Assembly (NCBI GenBank): GCA_009760855.2
Contig: WPIO01000139.1
Span: forward strand, 62,001 to 126,000
Length of the DNA stretch: 64,000 nt
Source: Cristatella mucedo
Taxonomy: Eukaryota > Bryozoa > Phylactolaemata > Cristatellidae
Direction: 5' to 3'
Shown piece after piece: positions 48,441 to 61,149 of the stretch. Both the position numbers and the translations under genes were made by a program. Each line of letters starts with the position of its first letter. Position 1 is the first letter of the stretch. The notes under the pieces were generated by a model. That model saw only the letters and a program-made list of their open reading frames with translations, did no database searches and had not been told where the DNA came from.

Positions 48441-48560
48441 AATAGTAATAATGCACTTGATAAAGCACCCTCAGAGAACTTAATCTCTTTCTAGGCACTT
48501 TACATTTGCTGCAAAGGGAAATGCAATTGAATAGTAAATAAAATCATGCTTGAAAAACAA
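48425..48560 (-). repeat. LINE 3' tail, minus strand
   Basis: (AAT)-like run then the shared 3' hairpin core on the minus strand. It sits inside or beside other LINE pieces. Confidence 0.65.
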
Positions 48561-49479
48561 GCACCATCTGCTTAGAGACGCATTTTCAAGAATCTTGGAC
48601 TGAAAGGGAGAACTTAAACTGAGTGCTAGTTTTCGAGAACCTCTTTATTTAACCCATGCTTTTTAAGTAGCAGTCTAACGATGACCTATTTAAAGAATTA
48701 AGGCACTACCGCTTTTTTCAGAGACGGCTACTGCTGAGCCAAGTTGGTCTGCTAGTGAAGATGGTAACAAAGGGTCTTCAGGAGACGAGCTCTTTTCAGT
48801 AGATCTTATTAAGGTATCAACACCGTATGCAGGAAACCTCGAAGAATAATTTACGGACGGTCCCAGGTTGCAATTCAGCAATTATTTATTGGGGTACGAA
48901 TCTTCACTATTTTTTCAGTGAAGAAAGCTGAATTATTGTTTGCCGAGAAGCTAATATCTGGGGAGTGAGACCTCTCAGCGTTTACCGAAACTTGCTTACC
49001 GTCTTAAAAAATCTTTTTTGGGTCTGGCTGGCAGGATTTTAATTTACCAGTAAAAAAAAGTAGCTCTCCCTGTTTGAAGCTCCTGTGTGCATACTCGAAC
49101 TGAGATTTTGAATTGACTGGATCTTAATCACACCCAAACTTCTTAAAATTGTGTTAAAGTTGATAGTTTACACTTCGCATCCTCTGACTTTTTTGTAATT
49201 TGAAATGACAGTAATAAACTGTGTAAAAAGGCAGAATATAAGGAATCATTCTTGTCAAGAGCACTCTTGAGTGTCACGTTCACTGCATCAGTGAGAGTTT
49301 TAAACGGTCGCTTGAGTCTGGGTGCAGATCAAGAGACAAGCCTAACAGTAATATTTCAAGTATTTGTCTTGGCCAGTGCTCTACGTCAATACTTTGCCAA
49401 TTTCTTACGTCACTGGATAAACTCGACATTACCACTTACGTAAAACGGGGCCTAGCGGAGAATAATCAGCAAGACCGAG

Positions 49480-50070
49480 CAACGATCCGAGCGGATCAGT
49501 GGTCACACTACAAGGTCAGTGGAGCAGACATGCTCAGTGATAAAGAGATGGCCACCAACGTGAGTTGTATAATTCATGCTACGGACCAAAGCAAAGTTCT
49601 CGGGGCACTAATAAAATGAGCGGCCTACGCCGTTGCTGAGGTTGTCAATTTGATTTTTCAAGTCTCCAGCAATCAGTAATGGCCTGTCATGTACACATGT
49701 TTTAGTGCGGAGTGCTTAAAACTCCTATATTCACAAATTCAGACAGCCAGCAGGTGGGTATGGAGCAGCAGTCAGAGGCACTGTCTTTGATGAGGACCTG
49801 ATTGCAACTGATTTAAACGATGGCCCATGCACAAAAGCGCATGTCACATTTCAACGATTCACTAACAGGAATTGTTACCCTGCCAAGGACGTTGCCAGAC
49901 CGTATGGACTGAAAGAATGAGAACCTGGGCGAGGTGGTTTCAGAAACATCAGAGCATGGGTTATCCACATTTCAGCCAGCAGAATTGCATCTAGCTTCTC
50001 ATGGACAGCCTGATCGTGAATAAGTAACCCCGTGAATTTAAGCATGCTGTCATTTTACTGACGAAATGTA
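49480..50070 (-). mobile_element. LINE endonuclease fragment, minus strand
   Basis: The complement reads 'EKLDAILLAEMWI' (family form LAETWL) near 50,010 and 'PLLIAGDLKNQID' (GDFN motif) near 49,670. These are the AP-endonuclease landmarks. It could belong to the same element as the reverse transcriptase at 47,950-48,440. Confidence 0.6.
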
Positions 50071-50599
50071 AAAGGCTGTCCAATAACTGAGCGACGCCGA
50101 TTAAGTGGCTTGCATGCTAGTCGGCATGTAGTCGGTCCAGCTAAAGCTGCCCCTGCGAATTTAAATTGAACCTCAGTAACGGTCGCCAGTCAACCTTCAC
50201 AATATGAAGAGGCACGGCGAGTGAGCTACTACTGCAACGAATGCTTATTAGGCAAACACAATTTGCAGGGATGTTCTGACTGACCAGCCGAAGAAAGCCG
50301 GCTGGTACATATCGACTAATGACATTGACGTACTTCAAGCTAAGCAGGTCCTGTTTTGAGTTGCATATCCGAGGGCAGCTCATGAACAGTCACAGCAAAG
50401 ATAGCAGCCGAATGCCTGAAGATATCGTGAAGAAGTCCAGTGATGGTTCACATTGCTCTCGGTGTCGCCCGAGGCCGCTATCTAGAGCGAGGGGGATGTT
50501 TACCATCGTCGTCTCCTTAACCTCTCCCAGGTTAGCTTCTTACCTTGATCCCCATGGTGATATAGCTGAAAGCGTCTCTGGCGACTTTATCTGCAGGTA

Positions 50600-52220
50600 G
50601 ACGAGACGAAAGAGTTAATCCCTAAAGTAGCGAAATCCCCTGTACTCAATTTCCCTCAAAAGCAACGCCCCGTGCTAACTCTTTCCTGGAGGAATGGCTG
50701 AGCATTGTGATTCGGTCAGTCAAACTTCTGAGGCCCGAATCTTCAGAGTGCATTTTACTGGGATTGGTGGATCTGCTTCCAGAAAGTTAAGACAGTAATT
50801 TCCCTTTGCCATATAGCTAATCATTACTTTTGTCGCTATCAGATCGCTCCGTAGAAAACTGTTCCGCCTAACGCCCATTAAGCCTTTGTGGCTTTATGGA
50901 GTTCAAAGACGGAGGTACATAACTGATTACTGAGGTGCTATCAATCCCGTTAAGTTTGAAGAGTCGGGCTGCGACTCGATTCTATTTCCGACCAAGGTGC
51001 ATCAATCACCAGGGTCCATGCAGGGACGAATGACGTTGGTTTGTCTCAGCGAGACAAATGTGATGTGCAGTCACACGCCTGCCGGTAGCCTGAGGCATTG
51101 CCATGCTGCAGCCTGCATGAGTCCCACCAATGCCCAGCACTCACCCACCAATCGGATGATTGACTGCTAATTCATAGATGAAAGGACCGGTACCCAGCCC
51201 GTACGACTTAATGTGCCGCCTCCTACTTAGGGGAGGCTAGGGGTGTGGATTACGAGGCACTGGACAAATGATTTCGGTCTCTGTGACGATCGCTTTGGAA
51301 CTGATCGCTCACGTAGCAAATGCATGCACCGCTGCTGCTACAATCCTTGCCGTTTCGATTGCATGCTGTTAACCATTAATGAATAGCTCATTTCCGAGTA
51401 GCCAGCAAAGGGGCCTGCATATGAACGAGAGCTGGTGCTGACGGCCACCAATTGTCTACTGCCTGGAGCGGGCCGACTAGGCGCCGATGCTGCCTGCTCA
51501 CAAGCTTGCCTGCCATTTCTCGCCAACTCTCGCAAAAGCAGAGGTAGAGCGGAAACCCTCGTCTCCGCCCGGCAGCCCGACGGAGTTGAGCTTCCGAAAA
51601 GTGGTGCTTCAAGGACTGCTCGGGCGACGAGGCAGACGGCCGGCGGCTGACTTTTGGAGTCACGTTTTGTTTCGACTGACAGCTCAGAACCCGATTCGGA
51701 ACCTACTGGCGGCGGCAAGAGCTGTCCTCAGAGAGCAGGCAAGAATCTCGTACGGTCGGAAGCGAGGCGAGACATGAAGAGAGCTCGCACCCGATCGATC
51801 GTTGCTGTCACCGAGAAGCTGCATAAAAAAACGAGCGCTAGTATGTAGGCGTCATAGTGCTGAGAAAGTATCAGGCCATCATGGGATGTGATGGCACGAA
51901 AGCAAAGCTAATTAATAGCACAATTGAATTAATATATGTGTTAATAATTAATTAATTAATATGTTGGTAATGCTCGCTAGCAGATAAGGTTTAATTAAGG
52001 GTACAATTACATTACTAAATATTAAAAAAAAATAATTGGTAAATATTTTAGCCTCCCTTCCTCAGACCCGTTTCTTAGCACACTCAGGCGAACTAACAAG
52101 ACTCGTCGGAATGCAAGAAGCAAGCAATGGTCGCCAAAGGGCGAAATGGATTTAACTGCCGTAGTTTTCTCATAGTGGCAAAGGAGCCTTCAAGGCTATC
52201 AAAACCGCTCGCTGTGGCAA
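50600..52220. other. No gene supported
   Basis: Includes a GC-rich stretch 51,380-51,780 with overlapping open frames on both strands and no recognisable domain, and an AT-rich stretch 51,900-52,050. Confidence 0.35.
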
Positions 52221-52224
52221 TACG

Positions 52225-52315
52225 GGATCCCCCGCCCCACGATTCTAACCCTTGACCTCGGAGCCACGGTCGTGTAGAGCGACCACCTTACCTAGTGTGC
52301 CCCGACGGCTCACCG
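52225..52315 (-). repeat. tRNA-like, possible SINE head
   Basis: The minus strand reads an A-box-like GGTAAGGTGGTCG and, about 40 bases on, a B-box-like GGTTAGAATCG, flanked by a G/C-rich stem. It does not fold cleanly into a functional tRNA, so a tRNA-derived SINE is more likely. Confidence 0.4.
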
Positions 52316-52514
52316 ATCCTCTGCCACGAGCTGAAGCCCCGCCACGAGGGAGGACAACCGACGTCCGACGCGTCCTCCGGCAAAAGCGCTCCGTCGAGTC
52401 GGCGGCGCCACGGATACACAGAAGTCGGCGTGAAATTGCGAACAAGCACAGGCTCCCACTACTGCTGCAGCAGCAGCGAGGCGAATCTTTAATTGGCTAC
52501 ATGATATTGTGAGA

Positions 52515-52635
52515 AACTGCAGCAGCAGAAGCAGCGGCAGCCAAAGCAGCAGCAGCCAAAGCAGAAGCAGCAGCAGCTGCAGCAGCAGAAGCAGCAGCAG
52601 CTGCAGCAGCAGAAGCAGCAGCAGCAGCAGCAGAA

Positions 52636-52687
<52 letters not shown>

Positions 52688-52694
52688 AAGCAGA
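52515..52694. repeat. (GCA)n trinucleotide tract with A interruptions
   Basis: About 60 units of GCA/GAA type; reads as long Leu, Cys, Ser or Gln/Ala runs in different frames. No surrounding gene supported. Confidence 0.9.
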
Positions 52695-52744
52695 GCCGGA
52701 CTCTGAGCGGAGGAAGCCGCGAACAATGGCGAATGCTCAAATTC

Positions 52745-52830
52745 TCGCTCAGCAAATGTGAAGCGCCTAGAAAGAGATTGAATTCTCTGAGGGCGCTTTA
52801 TCAAGTGTGTTATTATTATTATTATCATAG
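52745..52830 (+). repeat. LINE 3' tail with (ATT)n, plus strand
   Basis: Well-preserved hairpin core (AAGCGCC ... GGCGCTTT) followed by TTATTATTATTATTAT. Confidence 0.75.
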
Positions 52831-52849
52831 AGGAGGGCATTCAGAGAGA

Positions 52850-55090
52850 AAAGCGACTAAACTCGGGCGGCATGTGAGAAATGGAACAACGAGGCGATCA
52901 GGTCAGCAGCATTACAATCTCTCGTTGAGTCGTATGAGGTGAGCGTCGCGTCGATACCCCCGGTCGAGCTGTCGACACAGCGGCCGCAGGGCATCTAGGT
53001 TCTTGTGACTGTCGCCGTCTTAACTTTGCCGCCCGCACCTCTGGAGCGAGTTTGGGGCAGGGGTGAGCTCGGGCTCGTTCTTCTATCGCTGCAAGCGGCG
53101 GCCGGTAGCCGGCTCTACCTCCCATTACCATGCAAATGAGGCTGTTGGGTCAGCTGACCTTTTCTAGTTACAATTGTCATTGCGAGGTAACTTGGCTCGC
53201 CGGCACGCGCGAGCGCCGGTCTCGCGATTCTCGCTCTCGAAAGACCCTACGACACGAGGCAGTGGGCTCCCAGGCTTTGGTTCGCAGGCGCAGCGACGCC
53301 GAGTGACGCGCAGGCGAGGCCACGTGCGGCGGCGGCAAGGCGGAGAAGGGCGGCTAGGGTGGAGGGGCTCTACGGTCTTTCGCACCCGCCCCTGCCCCGC
53401 CCCCTGCAACCGGTCTGCCGGAGCGAGGGGGGCCTCGATAGTAGCTGCAGCTGCGAAGTAACAGAAGGCTGGCTCGCTCACAGAGCAAACCGGTGAGTTC
53501 GCTTTCCTAAATGGACTCGGTCAAGAGCAACGCCTGCTGCGCTCAACAACGGTCGCCCACTGCACAACCCCAGCAATGATTCCCGTTGCTAGGGTGTGAG
53601 CGGGCTTGAATATAAAAAAGAAAAGAAAAACTTGAACCGGCGGGCGGGCGACCGCCCCAACCGCTCATGCAGCCATCTTTTAAGGTTTTGTCTGGGTCGT
53701 TTCGGCTGAGAACTATTCGCTCAATATTCCCGGTGCAGCAGGAGCTACAATATTAGATTCGCTAATTTCAGCCGTCCCCACTGATCTCACACATCGCAGC
53801 GAGCTTGATGCTACGCTGCGATGCACCAGTTTAGCGGCACCTATCGAGTGCATCGAGCATTATCGGCACCACTGTGTTAGAGTCTCGTAAAGCTACTGCA
53901 AAGAGAGACTAATACCAATCAGCCAATCTACTGCTTTGAAATCAATGACTGACCCGCGATTATCTCAGAACACTCAAAAATAACCCCAGAAAAAGTTTGT
54001 GTGTGCCTTCGGATGCAAAAGGCGCCCACTGTTGTGCAAGACTGTTGCATACCAGTGATCCGTGGCCGGAGTTCATGGGGGCATTTGCATTCCCGCTACA
54101 GCGAAGCTGCGACCTGGGCGGCCCGAAACTCCTACGCTCACCGACCGTCACCGATAGTTAAATTATATCTTAGTTTCACTTGATGAGCAACCGCCCAGTT
54201 CGCATACAATAGATACTGCGATTTTGAACTACACGTTTTCATTATTTGCGGTTCCATGCCCGCCGAGACGAAATTTGTGTGAGTCTGGCCCTAACATTAA
54301 ATTGAGCATATCTTGCCTCCTCAGATGAAAATCCTTCCGCCACTGCAAGAGTTTGAAGAATAAATGAATAACGCACGGTGAGATCGAGGGCTGACGTATT
54401 GCCTGAAGCAACACTTGAAAGCAGCTGTAGACCTTCAAGCGCTACAAGGGAACTGTCACGTGCACAGCAAATCGTATAGGAATACTTAACTCAACACAAC
54501 TGCTCGACGGCAACGAGACGGTCCTAACCAGGCCATAGGAATGTTGATTTTTGCATGCCAATCGTATTCACAGTTTCAGCTAGTACACTACCCTAGCTAG
54601 AATTATATTATCAAACTTGGGATTTTTCAAACTCTCTTTAGCCTTTTGGGCTGCTACATTTAAAATTGTATGAATCGTCTTGAACTAAGATTAAATCAGA
54701 ATATAGTCACAAACCTCTAGATTTTTATGAAAACATCGCACAGCATAAACTGGCATTTATGAGGGAAATTGAAAGTATCAAGACTTTTTGCGGTATACGT
54801 TCTGAATGGTAATAGTTCGTGCTAAAACTAGAATGAGTAATGTACCGCAAACGGAAAGTCTTAGCATGTGACTCACAAGCATTCGTCCACACTTGTGTTG
54901 CCAGTACCAAAATCTGAAGGCAGGCGGCGCTCCGAGACGGCGTTCTGAGGCGGCGACTGCAGCGTCCCGTCTCTCTGGGTGGTCACTCGCTCACGCTTAA
55001 GAGGCTGAAAGGCTTTCGAGATTCTGCTAGAGAGAGTTCCGTCAGTAGCGATCGTTTCGCACCGAATCGCGCGGAACATTTTAAGCAATG
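52850..55090. other. GC-rich island then non-coding DNA
   Basis: 52,900-53,560 is CpG-rich with purine-biased GC blocks and open frames on both strands, no domain. It may be a promoter-type island. 53,560-55,090 has nothing recognised. Confidence 0.35.
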
Positions 55091-55111
55091 ATGCACCCGA
55101 CGCTACTTAGC

Positions 55112-55112
55112 A

Positions 55113-55156
<44 letters not shown>

Positions 55157-55354
55157 CTCTCTCTCTCTCTCTCTCTCCCTCTCTTTGTCTCTCTCCCTCT
55201 CTTTCTCTTTGTCTCTGTCACAAACACACACTCACACAGATACGCACACACAAACCACTCACACATACACCCATGCACACTTACAATCTCACACAAGCAC
55301 ACACAAATACACACACACAGACACACACACACACACACACACAAAACACACACA

Positions 55355-55409
<55 letters not shown>

Positions 55410-55412
55410 GTG
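55112..55412. repeat. Compound (CA)n/(CT)n microsatellites
   Basis: CA, CT and interrupted CA blocks. Confidence 0.95.
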
Positions 55413-55629
55413 CGAGCGCGATAACCCGATGTTATTTAGTCTGGAATGATTTTTAAGAGTTTCTCAGGACGGCTTTACACCGTTTTAGCTGGCCGTAGTG
55501 ACGCGTCAGCGAGGCGCTTGTAGTAAGTAATGACAAGATTCGGCGGAAATTTCAGCCGGATATATGAAGGCACTACGGTACAGCAAAGGGATATTGCAGC
55601 GCGATGTAGAAAACGGAATATTTCTTTCC

Positions 55630-56100
55630 GGGAGATAATAATAATAATAATTATAATAATAATGCACTTGATAAAGCGCCCTCGGAGAACTCAACTCTTT
55701 CTAGGCGCTTTACATTTGCTGCAAAGGGAAATGCAATTGAATGGAGAGTAATATCGTGTTTGATAAACAAACAAAATTAATAACGTGGTTAGGGGTGACA
55801 TGCACAGGGTCAGCATGCAAATGTGGTTAGTGGCAGCATGCACAGTGTCAGCACGCATAAGCACACGAAGGATAAATCACAGGGACCCACTAAATGCAGT
55901 CCTAAATAGGTGTGTTTTTAAGTTCCTTTTAAATGTGGTCAAGTCAGGGGATGTTCTGACGCCAGTCGGGAGGGAGTTCCAGGCTTTGGGAGCGTACGAG
56001 CTAAATGCACGGTCTCCAAAGAATTTGAGGTTTGTACGAGGTATTTGTAGACTCTTGGATTCCGAAAATCGGGTGGTACGATGCTTGGCCTGGAGATTAA
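55630..56100 (-). mobile_element. LINE ORF2 C-terminus and 3' end, minus strand
   Basis: (AAT)n, the shared 3' core, the 3' UTR, then the antisense of ORF2's last 76 codons, ending 'FRTAFSGSL' like the 24,029 copy. It is 5' truncated at about 56,100. Confidence 0.75.
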
Positions 56101-56109
56101 CTCGCACGC

Positions 56110-58260
56110 TTTAAGACTGCACGCGATAGTTGAAAAACTCTTCATAGTAAAAGTGCATCATTTTTGTTTTCAACGAGTAGAGCGAGCTATCCAAGCACAC
56201 TTCTGGTCGGTGAGCCCATCCTTTACCTTCGGTTGGTGCGTCCAAAGACTGGTTAACCGATTTATTTTTAAGTATTTATTGGTTCCCTGGTAAACCTAGC
56301 TGTAACTGAATGTGAGGTGTTAGAGTCGGTGACGAGTGTCTCCGAAAACCGCCGAACTGCGAAATTGGAATTTGGTGAAGTGTGTATACTAGATCTTTAG
56401 CATTATAAAAGTACGTGGAATTAGTAGCGGTTTCTGAATCATAATAATCTAAGACGGAATCTGTCGTAATCTATGGTTTGGACCAAATGAAAAGTAACCC
56501 GTAGTGATATTGAGGGCGTTAGTCGCTAGCTAGCGCTAGAGCTTTGGGCATGAGACCTTTGGATATGCCGCTTAACGCTTCACAGACCTAGACTCGCTGC
56601 ATTAGAGCGCAGGCGCTCTTGCTGGTTGCGGTGCTCAGCCAGCTCCCGGATACCTGCGTGTATTGGTGCAGCGTCTAGGACTCTTTAGCCACGTGCTTTG
56701 AGGCCAAGCGCTTCATGATTGTTGGTAACGCATCTGTACGGACTCGGCACTCGTTGCATTCACTGCGTTTGTTGCTAAGGATTTAGCTCAAGGGCGTCTA
56801 CAGCACATTTCCGTAGCAGTAGGTTTCGTTAATCCTGCGGATTTGTACCTTCAGAGCAAGCCGGATGCCAGCGTCGGCATAAGTGCAAGCGCAGTTCTGG
56901 GTCCGCTGCTTCGTTTGAGCGTCAGTCGACGGAGAGCAGTGGTCCCATTAAAGAGTTGCGTTTTTTCTTCGTCTGCTTTTCCTTTCGCGAGCGAGTCGCT
57001 CCAAGCGAGTCGCTCCCGTTCGCTTCGAATCCGTCATTGATTGGTATTAGAGTTCGTTACTTTCGAACTTGCCGTCTCGATGGCGTCCAAGGGTTCTCCG
57101 CTCTATGCGCTCTCAGATTATACTCGGGGCTAGATCGGGCACGACGGTCGCTAGCTCCCGGTTTGCTCCCTGCGATTTTTAAAACAGTGCCTGCCGTACT
57201 GTCGATTCGATCGTCAGGTGTGCAACTGCTCTCACAAATACACACACGTAATATATTTCGTAAGGACGGCCACCAGACTGGCGACTGCTTCCGCGGGTCT
57301 TTAGGCAGCCGTTCGCCAAAGAGCGGACGCTGTCCGAATCCGGAACCCTTTGCTCGTCCGTGCCGGGCAAAGAGGCTTCGCTAGCGGGCCGCCCCGCATA
57401 GCTGGCGGCGGCGGCGGCGATACCGGGCAGCTAGTCACGGCTAGTCGTAGCTGGGTGCTGCAGCGATTCGTCCGTCGGCCGCTCTGGGCCTCCTCGAGTG
57501 CAGCCTCTTTGTGGCGAGCAGCAGCGCTTCGGGTTCCATCGCGAGCTCGTCGCGCCTTCTAGAAAGGCGGCAATCGTCACTACGCCGCATGTGCTCAGAC
57601 GGAGGCTGGTTTCCTTTACCGCCAACGATCCTTGCCTGTCACGATCGTTCGGCTCGTCGCACGCTAGTCTCCCAGACCATCGGCGGCGGCCCTGTCGCTG
57701 CTGCAGCACTAGGACGCGGCGGCCCGTAGCCTTGGCGGCACATCCGTAGCCACGACTGCCCGCCCATTACCCACCCGTGCTGGCGGCGGGCCCGCCCGTA
57801 TCTGCGGTGACTTGCCCTGACCGGCCGCGGCTGGTGGCCGCGGCAGCACTACCCAGCGGCGGCCCGTAGCCTCGTCTACCCGGAGCCAACCACGAAGGTC
57901 GGCGAAGCGGCAGGGAAAGTGCGGCTCGCCGTGAGACGAAAGCATCACACTTGGACTCACCTCTCACAGGAATGCACGCATAATCGCCGCTGCCTCCCAT
58001 GCTGGGCGCCTAGATGGGAGGCAGCGGGGCTATTGGCTTCGGCAGCGCAGGTCAAGAAAGGCTCCCGCTGTGACACTATAGCGCCTGGCAGAGACGCAGT
58101 CTTGCATGACTGGTAATCCATCAGCCACCTCCCATCCATACTTAGTTCGCTGTGAAGCGCCGCGGCAGGCCGTGCCTCGACCAATCCCATCGTCTTGCAA
58201 AGGCTGTACCGTGGCGACAGCAGCGCATGACTTATTGCCGAGGCCCGGTAAGCTGGAGCT
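56110..58260. other. GC-rich region upstream of the TATA-box gene
   Basis: 56,840-58,260 is GC- and CpG-rich with many overlapping frames on both strands, none with a domain. It may hold 5' regulatory DNA or exons that I cannot resolve. Confidence 0.35.
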
Positions 58261-58264
58261 CTAG

Positions 58265-58272
58265 TATATAAA
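58265..58272 (+). promoter_or_regulatory. TATA box TATATAAA
   Basis: A canonical TATA box about 155 bases before the first ATG of the long GC-rich frame. Expected start of transcription is near 58,295. Confidence 0.55.
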
Positions 58273-58423
58273 CGCACCGAGCCATCCGCACAGGCGAAAA
58301 GCGATTGCGTCGAAGGACGAGAAGTTAGGGGTGCAATAGCCGGCGCATCCATCTCGAGAGCTATCATTAATTTTACTCGCAGGCAACTACTCAGTGCTAG
58401 TAACCGACCGGGCTCACATTACC

Positions 58424-59953
58424 ATGCTCAAGTGGACCGTTCAGCAGCGTCGGAAGTCGGCCACCGACATAGGAGACGACTTGCTTCTGCTCGGCCTCAC
58501 GTCGCCGATATGCTCGGCTGCCGACGGTGGGTGCAGCGCCGCCATACGGCCGAAGCAGCAGTCGCCGCCGCTGCCGGCGCGAAGTGGTCGCATGCGTCGG
58601 GTGACCGCCGCCGCCTCGGGGGCGGCGGTGACCACCCAGTCGGACGGGCTGCTGCAGCGAGTGCAGGCTATAGCGGCCGAGGATGCGAGGCCGCGCTCAG
58701 CCAGCCCTCACTTCGGCCTGGCGGCGGCGGCAGAGTCCAACGGCGCCACGCCCAGCAATTGTGAGGTGGCCGAGCGACGCAGCGGACAGTCGACCGCGTC
58801 CGGCGTCGACTACTCTGCAAATGCCGTCCAGAGCCTTGAATGCGCCACGACGCGGCCGCGTCTAGCGTCCGACGCATGCAGCAGAGCTGGACTCGCGACA
58901 GGAGCCGATGGCGTCGGCTTAAGCGCCTTTAAGCAGCCGCTGCAGCTGCACAAGCAGCAGCACGCCGAATCTCACGCCACCGCGACCGCCACCACCGCTC
59001 GAGCGAAGTGGGCGGCGGCGGCCGTCGGCGGCGAGCAAACGAGCCGTGACGCGCCCGTTGCCGTGTGCGTCGAGGCCGTGAGCACCGGGGAGGCAGAATT
59101 GATGTGCGTTGCCACGGCTACGTCCGCTATTCCCAAGATGGCCAGGCTAAGGAGATTACGCCCGGCGAGGAGCGGCTCTAGTGTCAGCAGCGGCGCCAAC
59201 TCGGCGGCGGCAGATGGCGGGGAGAATCGGCGCGCTGCCACTCCCGACAGCGGCGTGAGCGTGGCACTGTCGGAGGGAGAGAGCCCGTCCGACGAAGATG
59301 GAACGGACGGAGGTCACACATACTGGAAGCACGAGAGCAGGCGCGGCATGGCGCTCAGCCGCGGCGGCTGCCAGCCCGAGGATTACATCGACGTCGACTT
59401 TCCAATCCAGCGTTCGGCGAGCGACACGTCGGCCGAATGCGCGGCGGCAGCAGCCCGCAGCAGACAGCCGCGCCGCTCCGTCACCCTTCACCGCTCGTCG
59501 CCGAGGCTAGGCGACGCGCCGCCGGCGGCGAGCGGCGTCGGCACGAGGCGAGGAGGTGGCGGTGGCTGCGACGTTTATCCCGCCCCGCCAGGTATCGCGA
59601 TCGGCTCCGCCCACAGACGGCCGTGCGTCGAGGCAGCCCTGTCAGCGGTGCCCTCAATCATTGGGCATCGCGGAGCAGCAGCAGCAGCAGCGGCGGCGGC
59701 GGTCTCGTTCGTCGCCCTGTCGGACGTCGAGGAGCCGATGCCGATCCCGCGGTGTCAAACAGCCGACGCGTCACTCGTCCGACCGCTGCGAACTGTCGGG
59801 CAGCGCAGACTCAGCGATTCCGGCTGCTCCGACGCAGCAGGCGTGAGCGTCGCGCCTGCTGCGCCGGCGCCGGCGACCCGTGCGAGGCAGTTCGTGCCGC
59901 GTCGGCATATGGGCCTGTTGACCTCTCACGACTGGCGGGAGGTCACCGTGTAA
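58424..59953 (+). CDS. Single-exon GC-rich gene, Ala/Arg/Ser-rich protein, unrecognised
   Basis: The longest intact frame in the window: 509 residues from ACCATG at 58,424 to TAA 59,951. TATA box upstream and AATAAA 230 bases after the stop frame it as one unit. Composition is low-complexity: Ala, Arg, Ser, Pro and Gly rich; a poly-Ala run near 59,680-59,710, an acidic stretch 'EGESPSDEDGTDGG' (about codons 284-297), and basic RRKS/RRSV-type sites that could be kinase targets. A folded N-terminal stub and C-terminal 'HMGLLTSHDWREVTV' are more ordered. No family recognised. High GC can keep frames open by chance, so coding is likely but not proven. Confidence 0.55.
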   Translation: MLKWTVQQRRKSATDIGDDLLLLGLTSPICSAADGGCSAAIRPKQQSPPLPARSGRMRRVTAAASGAAVTTQSDGLLQRVQAIAAEDARPRSASPHFGLAAAAESNGATPSNCEVAERRSGQSTASGVDYSANAVQSLECATTRPRLASDACSRAGLATGADGVGLSAFKQPLQLHKQQHAESHATATATTARAKWAAAAVGGEQTSRDAPVAVCVEAVSTGEAELMCVATATSAIPKMARLRRLRPARSGSSVSSGANSAAADGGENRRAATPDSGVSVALSEGESPSDEDGTDGGHTYWKHESRRGMALSRGGCQPEDYIDVDFPIQRSASDTSAECAAAAARSRQPRRSVTLHRSSPRLGDAPPAASGVGTRRGGGGGCDVYPAPPGIAIGSAHRRPCVEAALSAVPSIIGHRGAAAAAAAAAVSFVALSDVEEPMPIPRCQTADASLVRPLRTVGQRRLSDSGCSDAAGVSVAPAAPAPATRARQFVPRRHMGLLTSHDWREVTV

Positions 59954-60183
59954 GTGCCGCAGAAGAGCAGAATCAACTTAGCGCCTCTGACTTCTCTGGT
60001 CATCGATTCCAGTAGCTTATAGTATTTATTAGAGCTTTTTAAGGCTCACCCGAACAGTCGACCGCGCCGCTGCGGACAGCTGGCTGCCCGCGGCGGCACA
60101 CGAGGCCGCGAGCTAGCGGTCGCTCGCGACGCTGCAAATGCCGGCGTTTCGTATCCAGCCGCAGCTTAGCAGGACTGCAGCGC

Positions 60184-60189
60184 AATAAA
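60184..60189 (+). promoter_or_regulatory. Poly(A) signal AATAAA
   Basis: Canonical signal about 230 bases after the stop of the gene ending at 59,953. Confidence 0.5.
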
Positions 60190-60258
60190 CGCGTCTGGGT
60201 CTCTCAAACACGAACTGTGTTTTCTTTGTTTCACAGCCGCCTGCACTCGTGTGGAGAG

Positions 60259-60740
<482 letters not shown>

Positions 60741-60959
60741 TCATGGTATATATTGTGTTTGGCTTATGCTGACGATGCGAAGCAATTTTTGTAATTTAAA
60801 CCGTCGGAGTCTGCTGCAGCAACTGACAACGTAGTGCTTGTCATGCAGGTATTAGCAAGCCCCCTGGCTATGCGCTGCTTGAGTTGTGCACCAGTTGCCG
60901 ACAATTAAGGTTTAATGGCACTGACCAGGAGTCATTAGTAAAGAGAATTGCACTTATTT

Positions 60960-61110
60960 AGACGGGATATCACAGAAGCATGACCTAGTTTAGCTGTGGT
61001 AGTCATATCTAAGCAGCCCCTGATTTCGGCGATTTTCCTTTCTTGAAACTAGGCCGACTTGACAGATGAGGAAATGTGCTCATATAAAGACGGGTTGCTG
61101 CTATAGAGCA
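60960..61110 (-). mobile_element. Possible old LINE ORF2 fragment, minus strand
   Basis: Resembles the antisense of ORF2 at about 24,490-24,610 in spacing and several words, but is strongly diverged. Weakly supported. Confidence 0.3.
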
Positions 61111-61149
61111 GTGGAGCACCTGGAGTATGCGCCGACGTCACTGGAGTGG

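Noticed and set aside
51338-51777. Overlapping frames on both strands in GC-rich DNA
   Set aside because: High GC content lowers stop frequency. There is no domain, splice site or agreement between frames.
52310-52840. Poly-Leu, poly-Cys and poly-Ser frames in the GCA tract
   Set aside because: They arise from the trinucleotide repeat in each frame. No start, stop or domain evidence supports them.
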